DNA of 64,000 bases from Marinomonas transparens (GTDB lineage: Bacteria; Pseudomonadota; Gammaproteobacteria; Pseudomonadales; Marinomonadaceae), in the NCBI RefSeq assembly GCF_016463975.1, contig NZ_JAEMNX010000023.1, positions 1-64,000 of the forward strand. The letters are read 5' to 3'. The notes under the pieces are model-generated. The model made no database searches, was not told the origin of the DNA, and saw only the letters and a program-made list of their open reading frames with translations. This document shows, piece after piece, positions 50,718 to 60,092 of the stretch. The stretch's first letter is position 1, and every line of letters starts with the position of its first letter. The position numbers and the translations under genes were made by a program.

Positions 50718-53636
50718 TTAAGCTGATGATTGCCTCACTAGCTGCTCTGTTTTTAAAAGCTTTTCTACATCAGCTATATTGCGACATTGAAAAATTTTGG
50801 CGGGTGATAATCTAATTGAATAAGTGTCATATAAACGATCCAAAACCGTTTTCACATGATGTGGGCGAAGCCCCATACTAATAAAATCCATGTCCTTACT
50901 TGTGGGTTTATCTTCAGAGGGATTAATTGTTTCCAAATAAATGTTTAGTAATTGCTCACCACAAAACAAAGGACTATTGCTGTAATCTTGAAGGTTAAGG
51001 CCTGGTTGATTTTGGTTTGAATCAATTGAAAAGCATTCTGCTGCGTCAAAAGAGAATAGGTTTGATCTCGTAATCTGATCAATAGCCGCTTCGATAGCAG
51101 TAAGAAAAGTATGTATTGCACTTGCATCTATTGCATCACAGGCATAATCAACATCAAAAACAAGCACGCCATTTTGCTGAGTAGAAAAGCGAATATCAAT
51201 AGCCACTTGGGGTGTTTGCGTCAGTCCATTCTCCAGTGTCATTGGGCTGGCATCAGATAGGGTAGGCCAAGATAGGCCGTTGGTTACGACGATAGGTAAT
51301 GCTGGCCCTGAACCGCATTTTTCAAATAACATTCGCGCCAAATCCACACCAGAAAAGCAAAGGTGTTGCAGTCCTTCTAGAATATCGACTTGTAGACTAT
51401 TTGCCTGCTGACTTAAATTTTCTACATTTGCGTGCCATTCTACAGGGATGAAGGTTGAGTTGTTAGAGAATGAGCCTGAATATATTGGTAACACGGGCAC
51501 AGCAACATATATGTGTTTGTCATTAGACCAATAGGCCAGTAACTCTAATATCAACGTCATGATGACGGAGTTTTTGAAAAGGCCTTGCTTGGCACCGGCT
51601 TTACAGCATTGGCGAAAACTGGTTGATGAGACTGTCAGGCTTTTACGCTCATACCTTGATATACCCAGTTGATGTAAAGGTTTACTCCAAGGGAGTTGAG
51701 GTTCTTTGGTGATAGCAGACAACTTTTTTTGCCAGTAATCCATGTCTGCTTTGCGTGTCTCAACTTCGCTTTCGGTAGGTTGGTCTGACACTGACGATGG
51801 TTGGTTAGGCATGGTTGACTGCTGCCCAGCATGTTCCATGTCAAATAGTTCAATCATTAAGCTTGCTATAGATCGCCCATCAAGAATCAAAGCATCAAAA
51901 CGCGCAAATACACACAATCGATCGTTTTCTAAATGAAATATGGTGATATTCCAAGGTGAAAAATCGAGATCAAATAGAGCATGGGTATAAGTATCTCGAT
52001 AGGACTCAATGTAGGCTGATGCGGCCTGAGTCGTTAAGTTCTTCAGATCAATGTCTTTTAGATTAATCGCAATATCGTCAGAGACAAATTGAAGTAGTTT
52101 ATTTGAATCAATATAGGTGCGCAGACTCTCATGACGCTTGACCATTGCGGTTAACCGTTCTCGCAGCACGATAGGGTCCATCTTGCCACGATATTCTCGG
52201 AACTCCTGCATTGCGACACCGCCGAGTGGTAATTGTGCAGTACGGCCTAATAAATACGCTTGTTGCATCGGCGATAAGGTGTTCTCAAGCACGGCTTTTT
52301 TAGTCGGCTTTTTGTTAAAGGAAGATGATTGTATTTTGTCAAAATCCACATCTAATAGCTCGGGCTTCTTACTCACTTCTTTTAGTCTGGACATAAAACG
52401 ATTAAACAGTTCACTCATCCAATCTAGAGGTAATGAATCCAAACGAATGTCCCAGTTAATCAATATGCCATCATTCATACGAACGGCCTGAGCATCTAGT
52501 GCAACTTGAGGGCCTTGGGAGACGGTCCAATTCATGCTTCCAAAAGCTTGTCGCACATGTTCAGAAAACAGCTCATTTTTAGGCAAATCTAAGGCTGCAG
52601 TGAAAACCACAGGGGCAATCTGTGCAGCACCATGATGGCGTGAGAGGTCTCTCATTATATTTACACCTGCATAATGAGAGTGCTCAAGTAAATCAATCAT
52701 TTGACTGGCTATGTCATGACATAGCGAGGTCAGATTGTTCGCCGCCTCGATATTTACATTGAGTATGACAAAATTAGCAAAATCACCAATGCATCTATTG
52801 GTATCTACTACAAGCGGTTCTCGCCAAAACACAGGCACGTTGAGTCTAAAGCGTTTATCTTGGGTCGCCTGGCTAAGGGTGAATGCAAATAGACTTAAGA
52901 CTAAGTTCGAAAACGTAACCTTTTGGCTGCGGGCTAATCTTTGTAATTCATGCCATTCCTTAGAGGTGAGTGTTTCACTTAGACGATGGCTTTGTGCGTG
53001 TTTTGAGGTCACGTTACTAAGTGGGAGCGATGGCGCGGGTGCAATATCAGGTAGTCGAGACTTCCACCACATTCGATCTCTATTGCGCAGTTTTTTTAAA
53101 TCAGCATCTGATCTTGCGATATTGTGCCAATCAAAAAAGGCGGGGGCTGGGTCAAATATCGCTTCAGAGTCCCCATAAAATACAGCAAGGTCCTCCATCA
53201 ATAGGCAGAAACTAGAAGGATCAACAGCGATCATATCTGCATCAACATGTAGTCGAAAATGACCATTGTTAAGCTGGCTTACTGAAAACCTTGCTGTTTG
53301 TCCATTGGCTAAATCGAGTTGTTGATGAGTCCATTGCTCTCGCTTATCAAGTAAGTGTTGTTGCTGTTCTTTATTACTTAATAAGGTCAAATCATCAATT
53401 TCTAGAAGGGGGGCTTGCACTGATGGTGCTATATGGGGAACGCCTTCTACGCTTAAATTCAGTCTAAGTATGGCGTGCTCTGAATAAGCGCGCTGAAGTG
53501 CTGATTCCAACCTGTTTAAATCAATAGATGAACCATCAAATTCGGCATAAAGGTGAGCTGCCACACCGCCTAAAAAATCAGCGTCGCTTATACGGCCAAA
53601 CCAACAGGCTGCTTGCATCGATGTCAATTCACTCAT
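50718..53636 (-). CDS. NRPS with two tandem cyclization domains and a degenerate carrier-like domain
   Basis: 972 residues. Two heterocyclization domains (about 1-430 and 455-870) each keep the Cy signature Asp-x4-Asp-x2-Ser: DMIAVDPSS near 133 and DALILDGRS near 582. Such tandem Cy proteins (AngN, BasD) condense dihydroxybenzoate with Cys or Thr/Ser and close a thiazoline or oxazoline ring. The last 80 residues look like a carrier domain, but the expected Asp-Ser is Arg924-Pro925 (SMGLRPHH), so it cannot carry phosphopantetheine. No adenylation domain is present; it is supplied by the protein at 56432. Divergent from entE across Fur boxes. Confidence 0.88.
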   Translation of the reverse strand: MSELTSMQAACWFGRISDADFLGGVAAHLYAEFDGSSIDLNRLESALQRAYSEHAILRLNLSVEGVPHIAPSVQAPLLEIDDLTLLSNKEQQQHLLDKREQWTHQQLDLANGQTARFSVSQLNNGHFRLHVDADMIAVDPSSFCLLMEDLAVFYGDSEAIFDPAPAFFDWHNIARSDADLKKLRNRDRMWWKSRLPDIAPAPSLPLSNVTSKHAQSHRLSETLTSKEWHELQRLARSQKVTFSNLVLSLFAFTLSQATQDKRFRLNVPVFWREPLVVDTNRCIGDFANFVILNVNIEAANNLTSLCHDIASQMIDLLEHSHYAGVNIMRDLSRHHGAAQIAPVVFTAALDLPKNELFSEHVRQAFGSMNWTVSQGPQVALDAQAVRMNDGILINWDIRLDSLPLDWMSELFNRFMSRLKEVSKKPELLDVDFDKIQSSSFNKKPTKKAVLENTLSPMQQAYLLGRTAQLPLGGVAMQEFREYRGKMDPIVLRERLTAMVKRHESLRTYIDSNKLLQFVSDDIAINLKDIDLKNLTTQAASAYIESYRDTYTHALFDLDFSPWNITIFHLENDRLCVFARFDALILDGRSIASLMIELFDMEHAGQQSTMPNQPSSVSDQPTESEVETRKADMDYWQKKLSAITKEPQLPWSKPLHQLGISRYERKSLTVSSTSFRQCCKAGAKQGLFKNSVIMTLILELLAYWSNDKHIYVAVPVLPIYSGSFSNNSTFIPVEWHANVENLSQQANSLQVDILEGLQHLCFSGVDLARMLFEKCGSGPALPIVVTNGLSWPTLSDASPMTLENGLTQTPQVAIDIRFSTQQNGVLVFDVDYACDAIDASAIHTFLTAIEAAIDQITRSNLFSFDAAECFSIDSNQNQPGLNLQDYSNSPLFCGEQLLNIYLETINPSEDKPTSKDMDFISMGLRPHHVKTVLDRLYDTYSIRLSPAKIFQCRNIADVEKLLKTEQLVRQSSA

Positions 53637-53685
53637 TGTGCGCTTACTCAGTTGACAAAATAATGAAGATGCGTCATCTTACAAT

Positions 53686-53736
53686 CAAATGAGAATGATT
53701 CCTAGTATCTAAGGGATAATTATTACCATTAATGAG
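53686..53736. promoter_or_regulatory. Two Fur-like boxes between the divergent NRPS and entE genes
   Basis: AAATGAGAATGATTCC (from 53687) and GATAATTATTACCATTA (from 53715) match Fur hexamers. They sit in the 195-bp gap between the NRPS gene (minus) and entE (plus) and can repress both. Confidence 0.65.
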
Positions 53737-53831
53737 ATTGAGTGTTGTTATGAGCTTTATAAAGCACCTAAGAGTGCTATGTGCTCATATATTGTTTATT
53801 GCCTAGCGGAAGCATTATAAGGATATTAAAA

Positions 53832-55436
53832 ATGACTGAAAAATTCATTGAGTTTTGCCGTTGGCCCAGTGATAGGGCCCAGCAATATCGCGAAAAAGGC
53901 TATTGGATTGATCGGCCCTTAACGCAAATTTTATCTGCATCTTGTGACACCAGTCCTAATGCAACGGCGATTATTTGTGGGGGGCGTCAGTTTAGTTACG
54001 CAGAACTAGATGGTTTGTCTTCAAACCTTGCTTCTCGCATCGCTGCGCAAGGTATTGGCAAAGGCGATACGGCATTAGTTCAACTTCCCAACACCGCAGA
54101 GTTTTATATTGTTTTCTTCGCTTTGTTAAAAGTTGGTGTTGTCCCGCTCAATGCACTTTATTCTCATCGGCAACATGAACTACGTAGTTTTTGTAGTCAA
54201 ATTACACCTAAGCTTTTAATTGTTTCAAATGAGCATGATGTATTTAGTGATGATGGCTTCGTTGAAACCCTTCAATCTACAGGTATATGTCCGCAAGTTA
54301 TATTGAAGCTTGGTGATGATTCGAGCCAATTTGGATTATCTAAATGGATAGAAACAGCAGCTTCTAAGGAGGTGGGTTTTTCACCTGCGCCGGCTGATGA
54401 AGTTGCTTTTTTCCAGTTATCAGGTGGCAGTACTGGTACACCAAAACTGATTCCACGGACTCACAATGACTACTATTACAGTGTGAGAGCGAGTTCTGAC
54501 ATTTGTCATTTGCAGGCTGATACTCGTTTGCTTTGCGCACTGCCTTCTGCCCATAATTTTATGCTGAGTTCGCCTGGTGCTCTTGGTGTTTTTTATGTCG
54601 GGGGTTGTGTCGTTATGGCGTCTGATCCTGAGCCGCTAAACTGCTTTTCGATAATAAAGCAGCATAATGTCACCATGGCGGCATTAGTGCCAAGTGCTGT
54701 TATTGCATGGCTAGAGCAGGCGCCTAAAGTTGAGGAGCTGAAAACTTTGCAACTCATTCAGGTAGGTGGAGCAAACTTCACTGAATCCTTAGCACGTCAA
54801 GTACCAAAAACATTTGGCTGTCGATTGCAGCAAGTATTTGGCATGGCCGAAGGCTTGGTAAATTATACGCGCTTAGATGACTCTGAAGAGCAGGTTTTTA
54901 CCAGCCAAGGACGTCCAATAAGTGTGGACGACGAGCTAATGATTATAGATGAGCAAGGTAGTCCGGTTCTGGAGGGGGAAACGGGAATGCTCATTACTCG
55001 CGGCCCTTATACTTTTTGTGGTTATTATCAAAGCCCTGAGCATAACGCTCAAGCATTTGATAAAGAGGGGTATTACTATTCAGGGGATTTAGTGCAGCGC
55101 ACATCTGATGGCAATATTCGGGTGGTGGGGCGAGTGAAAGATCAAATTAATCGTGGCGGAGAAAAAATTGCTTCTGAAGAGGTTGAAAATCTTATTCTCT
55201 CACATCCAGATGTCCTTCATGTGGCGCTAGTCGCCGTGGTAGATCCTCGCCTTGGTGAGAAGAGCTGCGCATTCATAGTTTCTCGGGGTTCTAATCTTAA
55301 ATCATCAACACTTAGGCGCTACTTATTAGGTTTGGGTATTGCTCAATATAAAATTCCTGATCGTGTTCAATTTATTGAATCCATGCCCCTAACGGCCGTT
55401 GGAAAAATTGATAAAAAAGTACTGCGTAACCTCTAA
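53832..55436 (+). CDS. entE: 2,3-dihydroxybenzoate-AMP ligase
   Basis: 534 residues from the ATG at 53832 (AAGGA upstream; longer in-frame starts are unlikely). EntE activates 2,3-dihydroxybenzoate with ATP and loads it on the ArCP of EntB. It shows the start RAQQYREKGYWIDRPL, P-loop-like FFQLSGGSTGTPKLIPRTHNDY, QVFGMAEGLVNYTRLDD, RVVGRVKDQINRGGEKIASEEVE and the C-terminal Lys in TAVGKIDKK. It is the complete copy of the enzyme whose remnant lies at 41052. Followed by entB after 37 bases. Confidence 0.93.
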   Translation: MTEKFIEFCRWPSDRAQQYREKGYWIDRPLTQILSASCDTSPNATAIICGGRQFSYAELDGLSSNLASRIAAQGIGKGDTALVQLPNTAEFYIVFFALLKVGVVPLNALYSHRQHELRSFCSQITPKLLIVSNEHDVFSDDGFVETLQSTGICPQVILKLGDDSSQFGLSKWIETAASKEVGFSPAPADEVAFFQLSGGSTGTPKLIPRTHNDYYYSVRASSDICHLQADTRLLCALPSAHNFMLSSPGALGVFYVGGCVVMASDPEPLNCFSIIKQHNVTMAALVPSAVIAWLEQAPKVEELKTLQLIQVGGANFTESLARQVPKTFGCRLQQVFGMAEGLVNYTRLDDSEEQVFTSQGRPISVDDELMIIDEQGSPVLEGETGMLITRGPYTFCGYYQSPEHNAQAFDKEGYYYSGDLVQRTSDGNIRVVGRVKDQINRGGEKIASEEVENLILSHPDVLHVALVAVVDPRLGEKSCAFIVSRGSNLKSSTLRRYLLGLGIAQYKIPDRVQFIESMPLTAVGKIDKKVLRNL

Positions 55437-55473
55437 ATATTTTGAATAAACTGAAAATTAAAAGTGAGTACAT

Positions 55474-56379
55474 GTGACTATTGCAACGATTTCAGACTAC
55501 CCGATGCCTAAATCTTCTAGCTATCCTGCAAACAAAGTAGATTGGCAACCAGATCCTAAAAGGGCGGTGCTATTAATACATGACATGCAGCGCTATTTTA
55601 TTAATTTTTATGATGCCAGTGGTGAGCTAATTCCTACTCTCATACAAAACTTAGTTCGATTACGTCAGTGGGCGCATGAGCATAATGTCCCAGTTGTTTA
55701 TACTGCTCAACCCTATGAGCAATCAGATGAAGATCGTGCCTTACTTAATGCGATGTGGGGGCCTGGTTTGCCAGCCTCAACTTCAGATCAGCAGCTTATT
55801 ATTGATCCGCTTACCCCAGATGATAAAGATATCGTATTGACCAAATGGCGCTACAGTGCTTTTGCTCGTTCAGATCTGCGAGAGCGTATGCAAGATTGGA
55901 ATCGAGATCAGCTTATTGTTGGCGGTGTGTATGCACACATAGGTTGTATGGTCACGGCTGTAGACGCGTTTATGGGGGACATACAGCCCTTTCTAGTTGG
56001 TGATGCTGTTGCTGACTTTTCAGCGGCAGAACACCAATTGGCGCTAACTTATGTGTCTTCTCGCTGCGGTAAAGTCATTGACACAGACTCTTTAGTTGAA
56101 ACCGAGGTGAAAAGCATTACTCAACAATGGTTGTATACGCGAGTACAGCAGCTTATTGAAGAAGATGAAGAGTTAGATCCAACTGAAAATTTAATTGTAT
56201 ATGGCTTGGATTCCCTCAGTATCATGCAACTTTCCTCCGAACTTAAAACTTATGGTATCAAGGTGAGCTTTGAGGAAGTTGCTCGTAATCCGACATTATC
56301 AAACTGGTGGGCCTTGATACAAGAACGTCAACAGGCTACATCGACTTCGGTCAATGAGCCTGACGCCGTAATCGGATGA
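55474..56379 (+). CDS. entB: Isochorismatase with aryl carrier protein domain
   Basis: 301 residues. The isochorismatase domain (about 1-210) turns isochorismate into 2,3-dihydro-2,3-dihydroxybenzoate and shows LIHDMQRYF, LTKWRYSAF and VGGVYAHIGCMVTAVDAFM. The aryl carrier domain (about 215-290) has an intact attachment site, Ser247 in YGLDSLSIMQL. The GTG at 55474 follows AGTGAG; the ATG two bases earlier opens a frame that stops at once. It is the only functional carrier site visible in this window. Confidence 0.93.
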   Translation: MTIATISDYPMPKSSSYPANKVDWQPDPKRAVLLIHDMQRYFINFYDASGELIPTLIQNLVRLRQWAHEHNVPVVYTAQPYEQSDEDRALLNAMWGPGLPASTSDQQLIIDPLTPDDKDIVLTKWRYSAFARSDLRERMQDWNRDQLIVGGVYAHIGCMVTAVDAFMGDIQPFLVGDAVADFSAAEHQLALTYVSSRCGKVIDTDSLVETEVKSITQQWLYTRVQQLIEEDEELDPTENLIVYGLDSLSIMQLSSELKTYGIKVSFEEVARNPTLSNWWALIQERQQATSTSVNEPDAVIG

Positions 56380-56431
56380 TAGTGCGTAGATGACATGTTG
56401 AATATGTTTTAGATTAAGGGTAGGCAGGGGT

Positions 56432-58348
56432 ATGAAGGGAATCGATCATCGATTAATAAAATATGATCTTACTCAAGAAGGTCAGAAAGATTCAAGCAGT
56501 AGTCAACAGTTAGGGGTAAGGCTTCAAGAGGTTGTCTTGGATGATTATCTGGAGCAGATAAAAAACAATTTATTTGAAAATAGTCTTCATAAAATTGCAC
56601 TTGTTTTTGATGGGAAAAATATTAGCTATCACCATGTTGGTGTCAATGTTGCTAAAATCATTTCTGCCTTTAAGCAGCAAGGTTTACGTGCTGGGTCAGT
56701 AGTGGCCATTTGTCTGCGTAAGAGTCCTGAGCATATCTATACTACATTAGCGTGTGCACTGACTGGGATAGTTTGGTTGCCCATAGATGTGGAATCGCCA
56801 GCGGCAAGGCTGGAATACTTATTATCAAATAGCCATGCAGATGCTGTCGTTAGTGAAGATGTGCTGCCGCAAATACCTACCATCCATATTCAGCAAGCAC
56901 TGGAAGACAATATTGAGGTAGCGCTTGATGGCCGTCACTTTGGATATCCTTTAGATCGCTCGCCAGCCTACTACCTTTATACTTCTGGTAGCACGGGCAC
57001 GCCAAAATGTGTGGTATTAAATAATCAAGCGACAGCAAATGTATTGCAGCAAACAATAGCGCGTTGGAATATTTCCAATGATGATGTTTTTATGGCGGTT
57101 ACCCCTTTTCATCATGATATGTCGGTGTTTGATATTTTTGCCGCTATGTCTATAGGCGCCACTTTAGTAATTCCTACTTTTGAGCAGCATAAAAATGCTC
57201 TTGAATGGGCTAAGCTTGTTGCCACAAATCATGTCACTATTTGGAGTAGTGTGCCTGCTATTGTCGATATGTTGTTTACGGTAGGGCGAACTGAGCAATT
57301 GAAGTCATTACGCCTAATTGCGCAAGGTGGAGACTATATTAAGCCTTCATTAATTGCCCTGTTAAAAAAACAATTGCCTAACACTCGACTATTTTCTCTA
57401 GGTGGGCCAACAGAAACCACTATTTGGAGTATCTGGCATGAGATTCATCATGATGATCAAGAGATAATCCCTTATGGTAAATCATTGGCTAATAATGAAT
57501 ATTTTATTCTGGACGAGAATTATCAACCATGTGATGTGGGTGAAGTTGGCAAGATGTACATGTCTGGCATTAATTTGTCTAATGGCTATCTGCTTAATGG
57601 AGAGATACAGCAAAAAGATTTTCTACAAATCCGAACGCCAAATCATCAATCTGAAACTGTATTTCAGATGAGTGATTTAGGGTGTTTCAGAGAAGATCGC
57701 ACCATTATATTTTCGGGGCGAGAAGAGGGTTATTTAAAGGTTAAGGGTGTCAGGATTGCTGCTACTGAAGTAGAAAATGCCATTTCTAAACACCCCTTTA
57801 TCCATGATGTTGTTGTGGTTAGCTGTGTTCACCCTGTCGCTGAAATTAATGAATTGGTTGCGATTTATACCGAGGTTAATGACTCGTCGCATGAGTCGAT
57901 TGATCTGGCACAGTTAAGACATTATTTGAAGGTGCATTTACCTAGTTCGCATATTCCTTCTAAATGCTTATTGTTAGAAAAAATTCCATTAACAGCGAAC
58001 GGTAAGGTTGACCGTAAAGCGTTATTAGGTATTGCTCAAGAGCGGCTTTATGATAAGTGCTCTCAGTCTAAGTCACCATCTGAAATGGCTTCTAATGTGA
58101 CAATCTCTCCAGAAATTACGACATTGATTTTAGATCTTTTTGGAGTTTCCATAAAAGGAGGTGAAGAGAAAGCAGCTCCTGATAAAATGGAAATAGCTGG
58201 GTTAAATATTCGTCCGAAGCAATTGATGAGCATAGCGAAGCAATTATCAGAACAATGCGGAATAGCGATGGATTTTTATTCGCTTGTGAAATGCCGAACT
58301 ATCCAAGATGTTATGCATAACGTCCAGAATAAACTAAATGCTAATTAA
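56432..58348 (+). CDS. Free-standing NRPS adenylation protein with degenerate carrier domain
   Basis: 638 residues: an adenylation domain (about 30-530) with A3 LYTSGSTGTPK near 183-193, A5 SLGGPTETTIWSIW, A8-like GREEGYLKVKGVRI and A10 PLTANGKVDRKAL near 518. HDMSVFDIF and SLGGPTETTIWSIW resemble Cys-activating domains (HMWP2, PchE, AngR), so Cys is a fair guess; Thr or Ser as in acinetobactin cannot be excluded. Residues 560-638 resemble a carrier domain but have Arg594-Pro595 where Asp-Ser belongs. The V. anguillarum AngR carrier also lacks its Ser, to my recollection. The stop TAA lies in the TTAA at the edge of a MITE end. Confidence 0.87.
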   Translation: MKGIDHRLIKYDLTQEGQKDSSSSQQLGVRLQEVVLDDYLEQIKNNLFENSLHKIALVFDGKNISYHHVGVNVAKIISAFKQQGLRAGSVVAICLRKSPEHIYTTLACALTGIVWLPIDVESPAARLEYLLSNSHADAVVSEDVLPQIPTIHIQQALEDNIEVALDGRHFGYPLDRSPAYYLYTSGSTGTPKCVVLNNQATANVLQQTIARWNISNDDVFMAVTPFHHDMSVFDIFAAMSIGATLVIPTFEQHKNALEWAKLVATNHVTIWSSVPAIVDMLFTVGRTEQLKSLRLIAQGGDYIKPSLIALLKKQLPNTRLFSLGGPTETTIWSIWHEIHHDDQEIIPYGKSLANNEYFILDENYQPCDVGEVGKMYMSGINLSNGYLLNGEIQQKDFLQIRTPNHQSETVFQMSDLGCFREDRTIIFSGREEGYLKVKGVRIAATEVENAISKHPFIHDVVVVSCVHPVAEINELVAIYTEVNDSSHESIDLAQLRHYLKVHLPSSHIPSKCLLLEKIPLTANGKVDRKALLGIAQERLYDKCSQSKSPSEMASNVTISPEITTLILDLFGVSIKGGEEKAAPDKMEIAGLNIRPKQLMSIAKQLSEQCGIAMDFYSLVKCRTIQDVMHNVQNKLNAN

Positions 58349-58412
58349 GGAGGGTGTGAACAAGTCCTCTTGCCTCACCTTACCTACATCTCTGTAGGCC
58401 TAAAAGCCTGTT
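58345..58412. mobile_element. Left end of an IS5-type MITE abutting the NRPS stop codon
   Basis: TTAA (58345-58348, including the NRPS stop) is followed by GGAGGGTGTGAACAAGTC. This matches the left end of the MITE at 19464 in 22 of the first 24 bases, then shares the TTACCTACATC..TGTAGGC hairpin after a shorter spacer. No right end was found before the ABC gene at 58503. Confidence 0.65.
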
Positions 58413-58448
58413 ATTCTAAGTGTTGATAAAAGAGTGCAGGCTTTTAGG
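58399..58448. terminator. Inverted repeat between convergent NRPS and ABC genes
   Basis: CCTAAAAGCCTG (58399-58410) is repeated exactly inverted at 58437-58448 around a 26-nt spacer. It could terminate both convergent transcripts; no strong T-run follows. Confidence 0.45.
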
Positions 58449-58502
58449 TCATGTCCGTGGTTGGTCTCATATGCAGTTATGTATTTTATACTCTGTATGG
58501 GT

Positions 58503-60092
58503 TTAGCTATTCAAGTAAATTGACTGGGTGGGTTTCCAAATGGATGTGTCACGATGGGTTGCAAAAAGCACCGTTGCTGACAAGCTATGAATTGTATTGA
58601 TAACCTCCTGTTCTGTTGCCTCATCTAGCGCCGATGTTGCTTCATCTAAAACTAAGATCGGTGCATTTTTAATCAAGGCGCGAGCCAGTGCAACACGTTG
58701 ACGTTCTCCCCCCGATAAAGCGGTACCTTGTTGGCCAACAGATTGGTGTATGCCATCGGGTGAGCGATCAATAATAGACCCCAAGGTGGCTTTTCGTGCA
58801 ATCGTTTCGACTTCTTCATCTGTAGCTTGTGGATTACCAATACGGATGTTCTCAGCCAAACTGCCTGTGAATACTATGGGGTCTTGTGCCACATAAGCGA
58901 TATGTGATGCTAGTTCTTCATAGGGGATGTCATCAAGTTTAATGTCACCAATTTTAATCTGGCCCTGCTCGGGATCGTCAAAGCGCATTAGTAGCTCAAG
59001 TAGTGTGCTTTTTCCGCTACCACTAGGTCCTGTCACCAGCACTCTGCCGCCAGCAGGGATATCCACATGGATATTGTTTAGCGCGGGGGAATGTTTCACC
59101 AGCTGAACTGAAATACGATAATCCTCTAATACTGATTTTGCTACTATCGGCTCAGGTAATTCGGGAGTGTTGGTTACTTTTTTATAATTGTCCAATGAGG
59201 CTCGTAGGTCGTTGATACCTAGCCCTGCTGTTGCCAACTCGCCAAGTGGCGCAGCGGCACGACCTACAAGAATTAGCAGTGCCAATATTGTCATTGCGCT
59301 ACCAAATTCCGTAAATATTAAATAGGACGCTATCCCTGCTATAGGCAATACGCTTGCTAATGTAGAGACAAAAACAGCGAAAGCGGCAGCACGATTGGTA
59401 TCAGCAAGTGCCTTTTCTTGATTTGTCCAGCGCTGCTCAACACCTGTTATCGCTCGTACTGGCCCTGCTGCGGTGCGCAATAACTCGATATGATCGACTA
59501 GCTCAAGGGTTGCCTCTGATGTCTTGGCTTCTGCGTCATGTCGTTTTCTATCCGCATGCCCAAGTGCTCGCTGCGACAAAAATTGTGCCATTAATGACAA
59601 GGCAAGCAAAATGGCGGCCGCTAAGGCCACTTCTGGGCCTGCAATTAGGCCAATGCCGACAATTAAAAATAATGGTATGCATGGGGCATGGAGAAAATGC
59701 TGGAGTTGATGTGCTGGTATGCTCATTAGACCTGGAATGCCTTGCCCTGCAATAGTTGCTACTTGTGCACGATGTTCGTTGGTGAACCAAGACAGTTTAG
59801 TGCGAGACAGTGATTGTCCTAACGCAGAGAATAGGTCACCGGCCAGTCGAATTCCTGTCAAATAGCCTGAGCGATTCACTAGAGTCGTTACTAAAATGGT
59901 GATGCCAGCGCTGATTAAAATCCATTTTGGTGACCAATGATCGACAATTCCGAGTGCTAAAATAGTGTAGGCAAGCGCTTCGAGTGCGGCCACTAATATC
60001 CAGCCGATGCCAACTGACATTAAGCGTCGACGGGCAATGGCTGGTAACGCAAACATTGGCTTATGGTTTACTGTATTTGTTGTAGTCTTCAT
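58503..60092 (-). CDS. ABC exporter half-transporter, second subunit (BarB-like)
   Basis: 529 residues: six membrane segments (about 20-300) and an ATPase domain with Walker A GPSGSGKSTLLELL, signature LSGGERQRVALARALI and Walker B ILVLDEATSALDEAT. It overlaps the preceding ABC gene by four bases, so the two form a heterodimer. Placement in the siderophore cluster beside hdc matches barA/barB of acinetobactin loci, which export the siderophore; direction of transport is inferred. Confidence 0.85.
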   Translation of the reverse strand: MKTTTNTVNHKPMFALPAIARRRLMSVGIGWILVAALEALAYTILALGIVDHWSPKWILISAGITILVTTLVNRSGYLTGIRLAGDLFSALGQSLSRTKLSWFTNEHRAQVATIAGQGIPGLMSIPAHQLQHFLHAPCIPLFLIVGIGLIAGPEVALAAAILLALSLMAQFLSQRALGHADRKRHDAEAKTSEATLELVDHIELLRTAAGPVRAITGVEQRWTNQEKALADTNRAAAFAVFVSTLASVLPIAGIASYLIFTEFGSAMTILALLILVGRAAAPLGELATAGLGINDLRASLDNYKKVTNTPELPEPIVAKSVLEDYRISVQLVKHSPALNNIHVDIPAGGRVLVTGPSGSGKSTLLELLMRFDDPEQGQIKIGDIKLDDIPYEELASHIAYVAQDPIVFTGSLAENIRIGNPQATDEEVETIARKATLGSIIDRSPDGIHQSVGQQGTALSGGERQRVALARALIKNAPILVLDEATSALDEATEQEVINTIHSLSATVLFATHRDTSIWKPTQSIYLNS

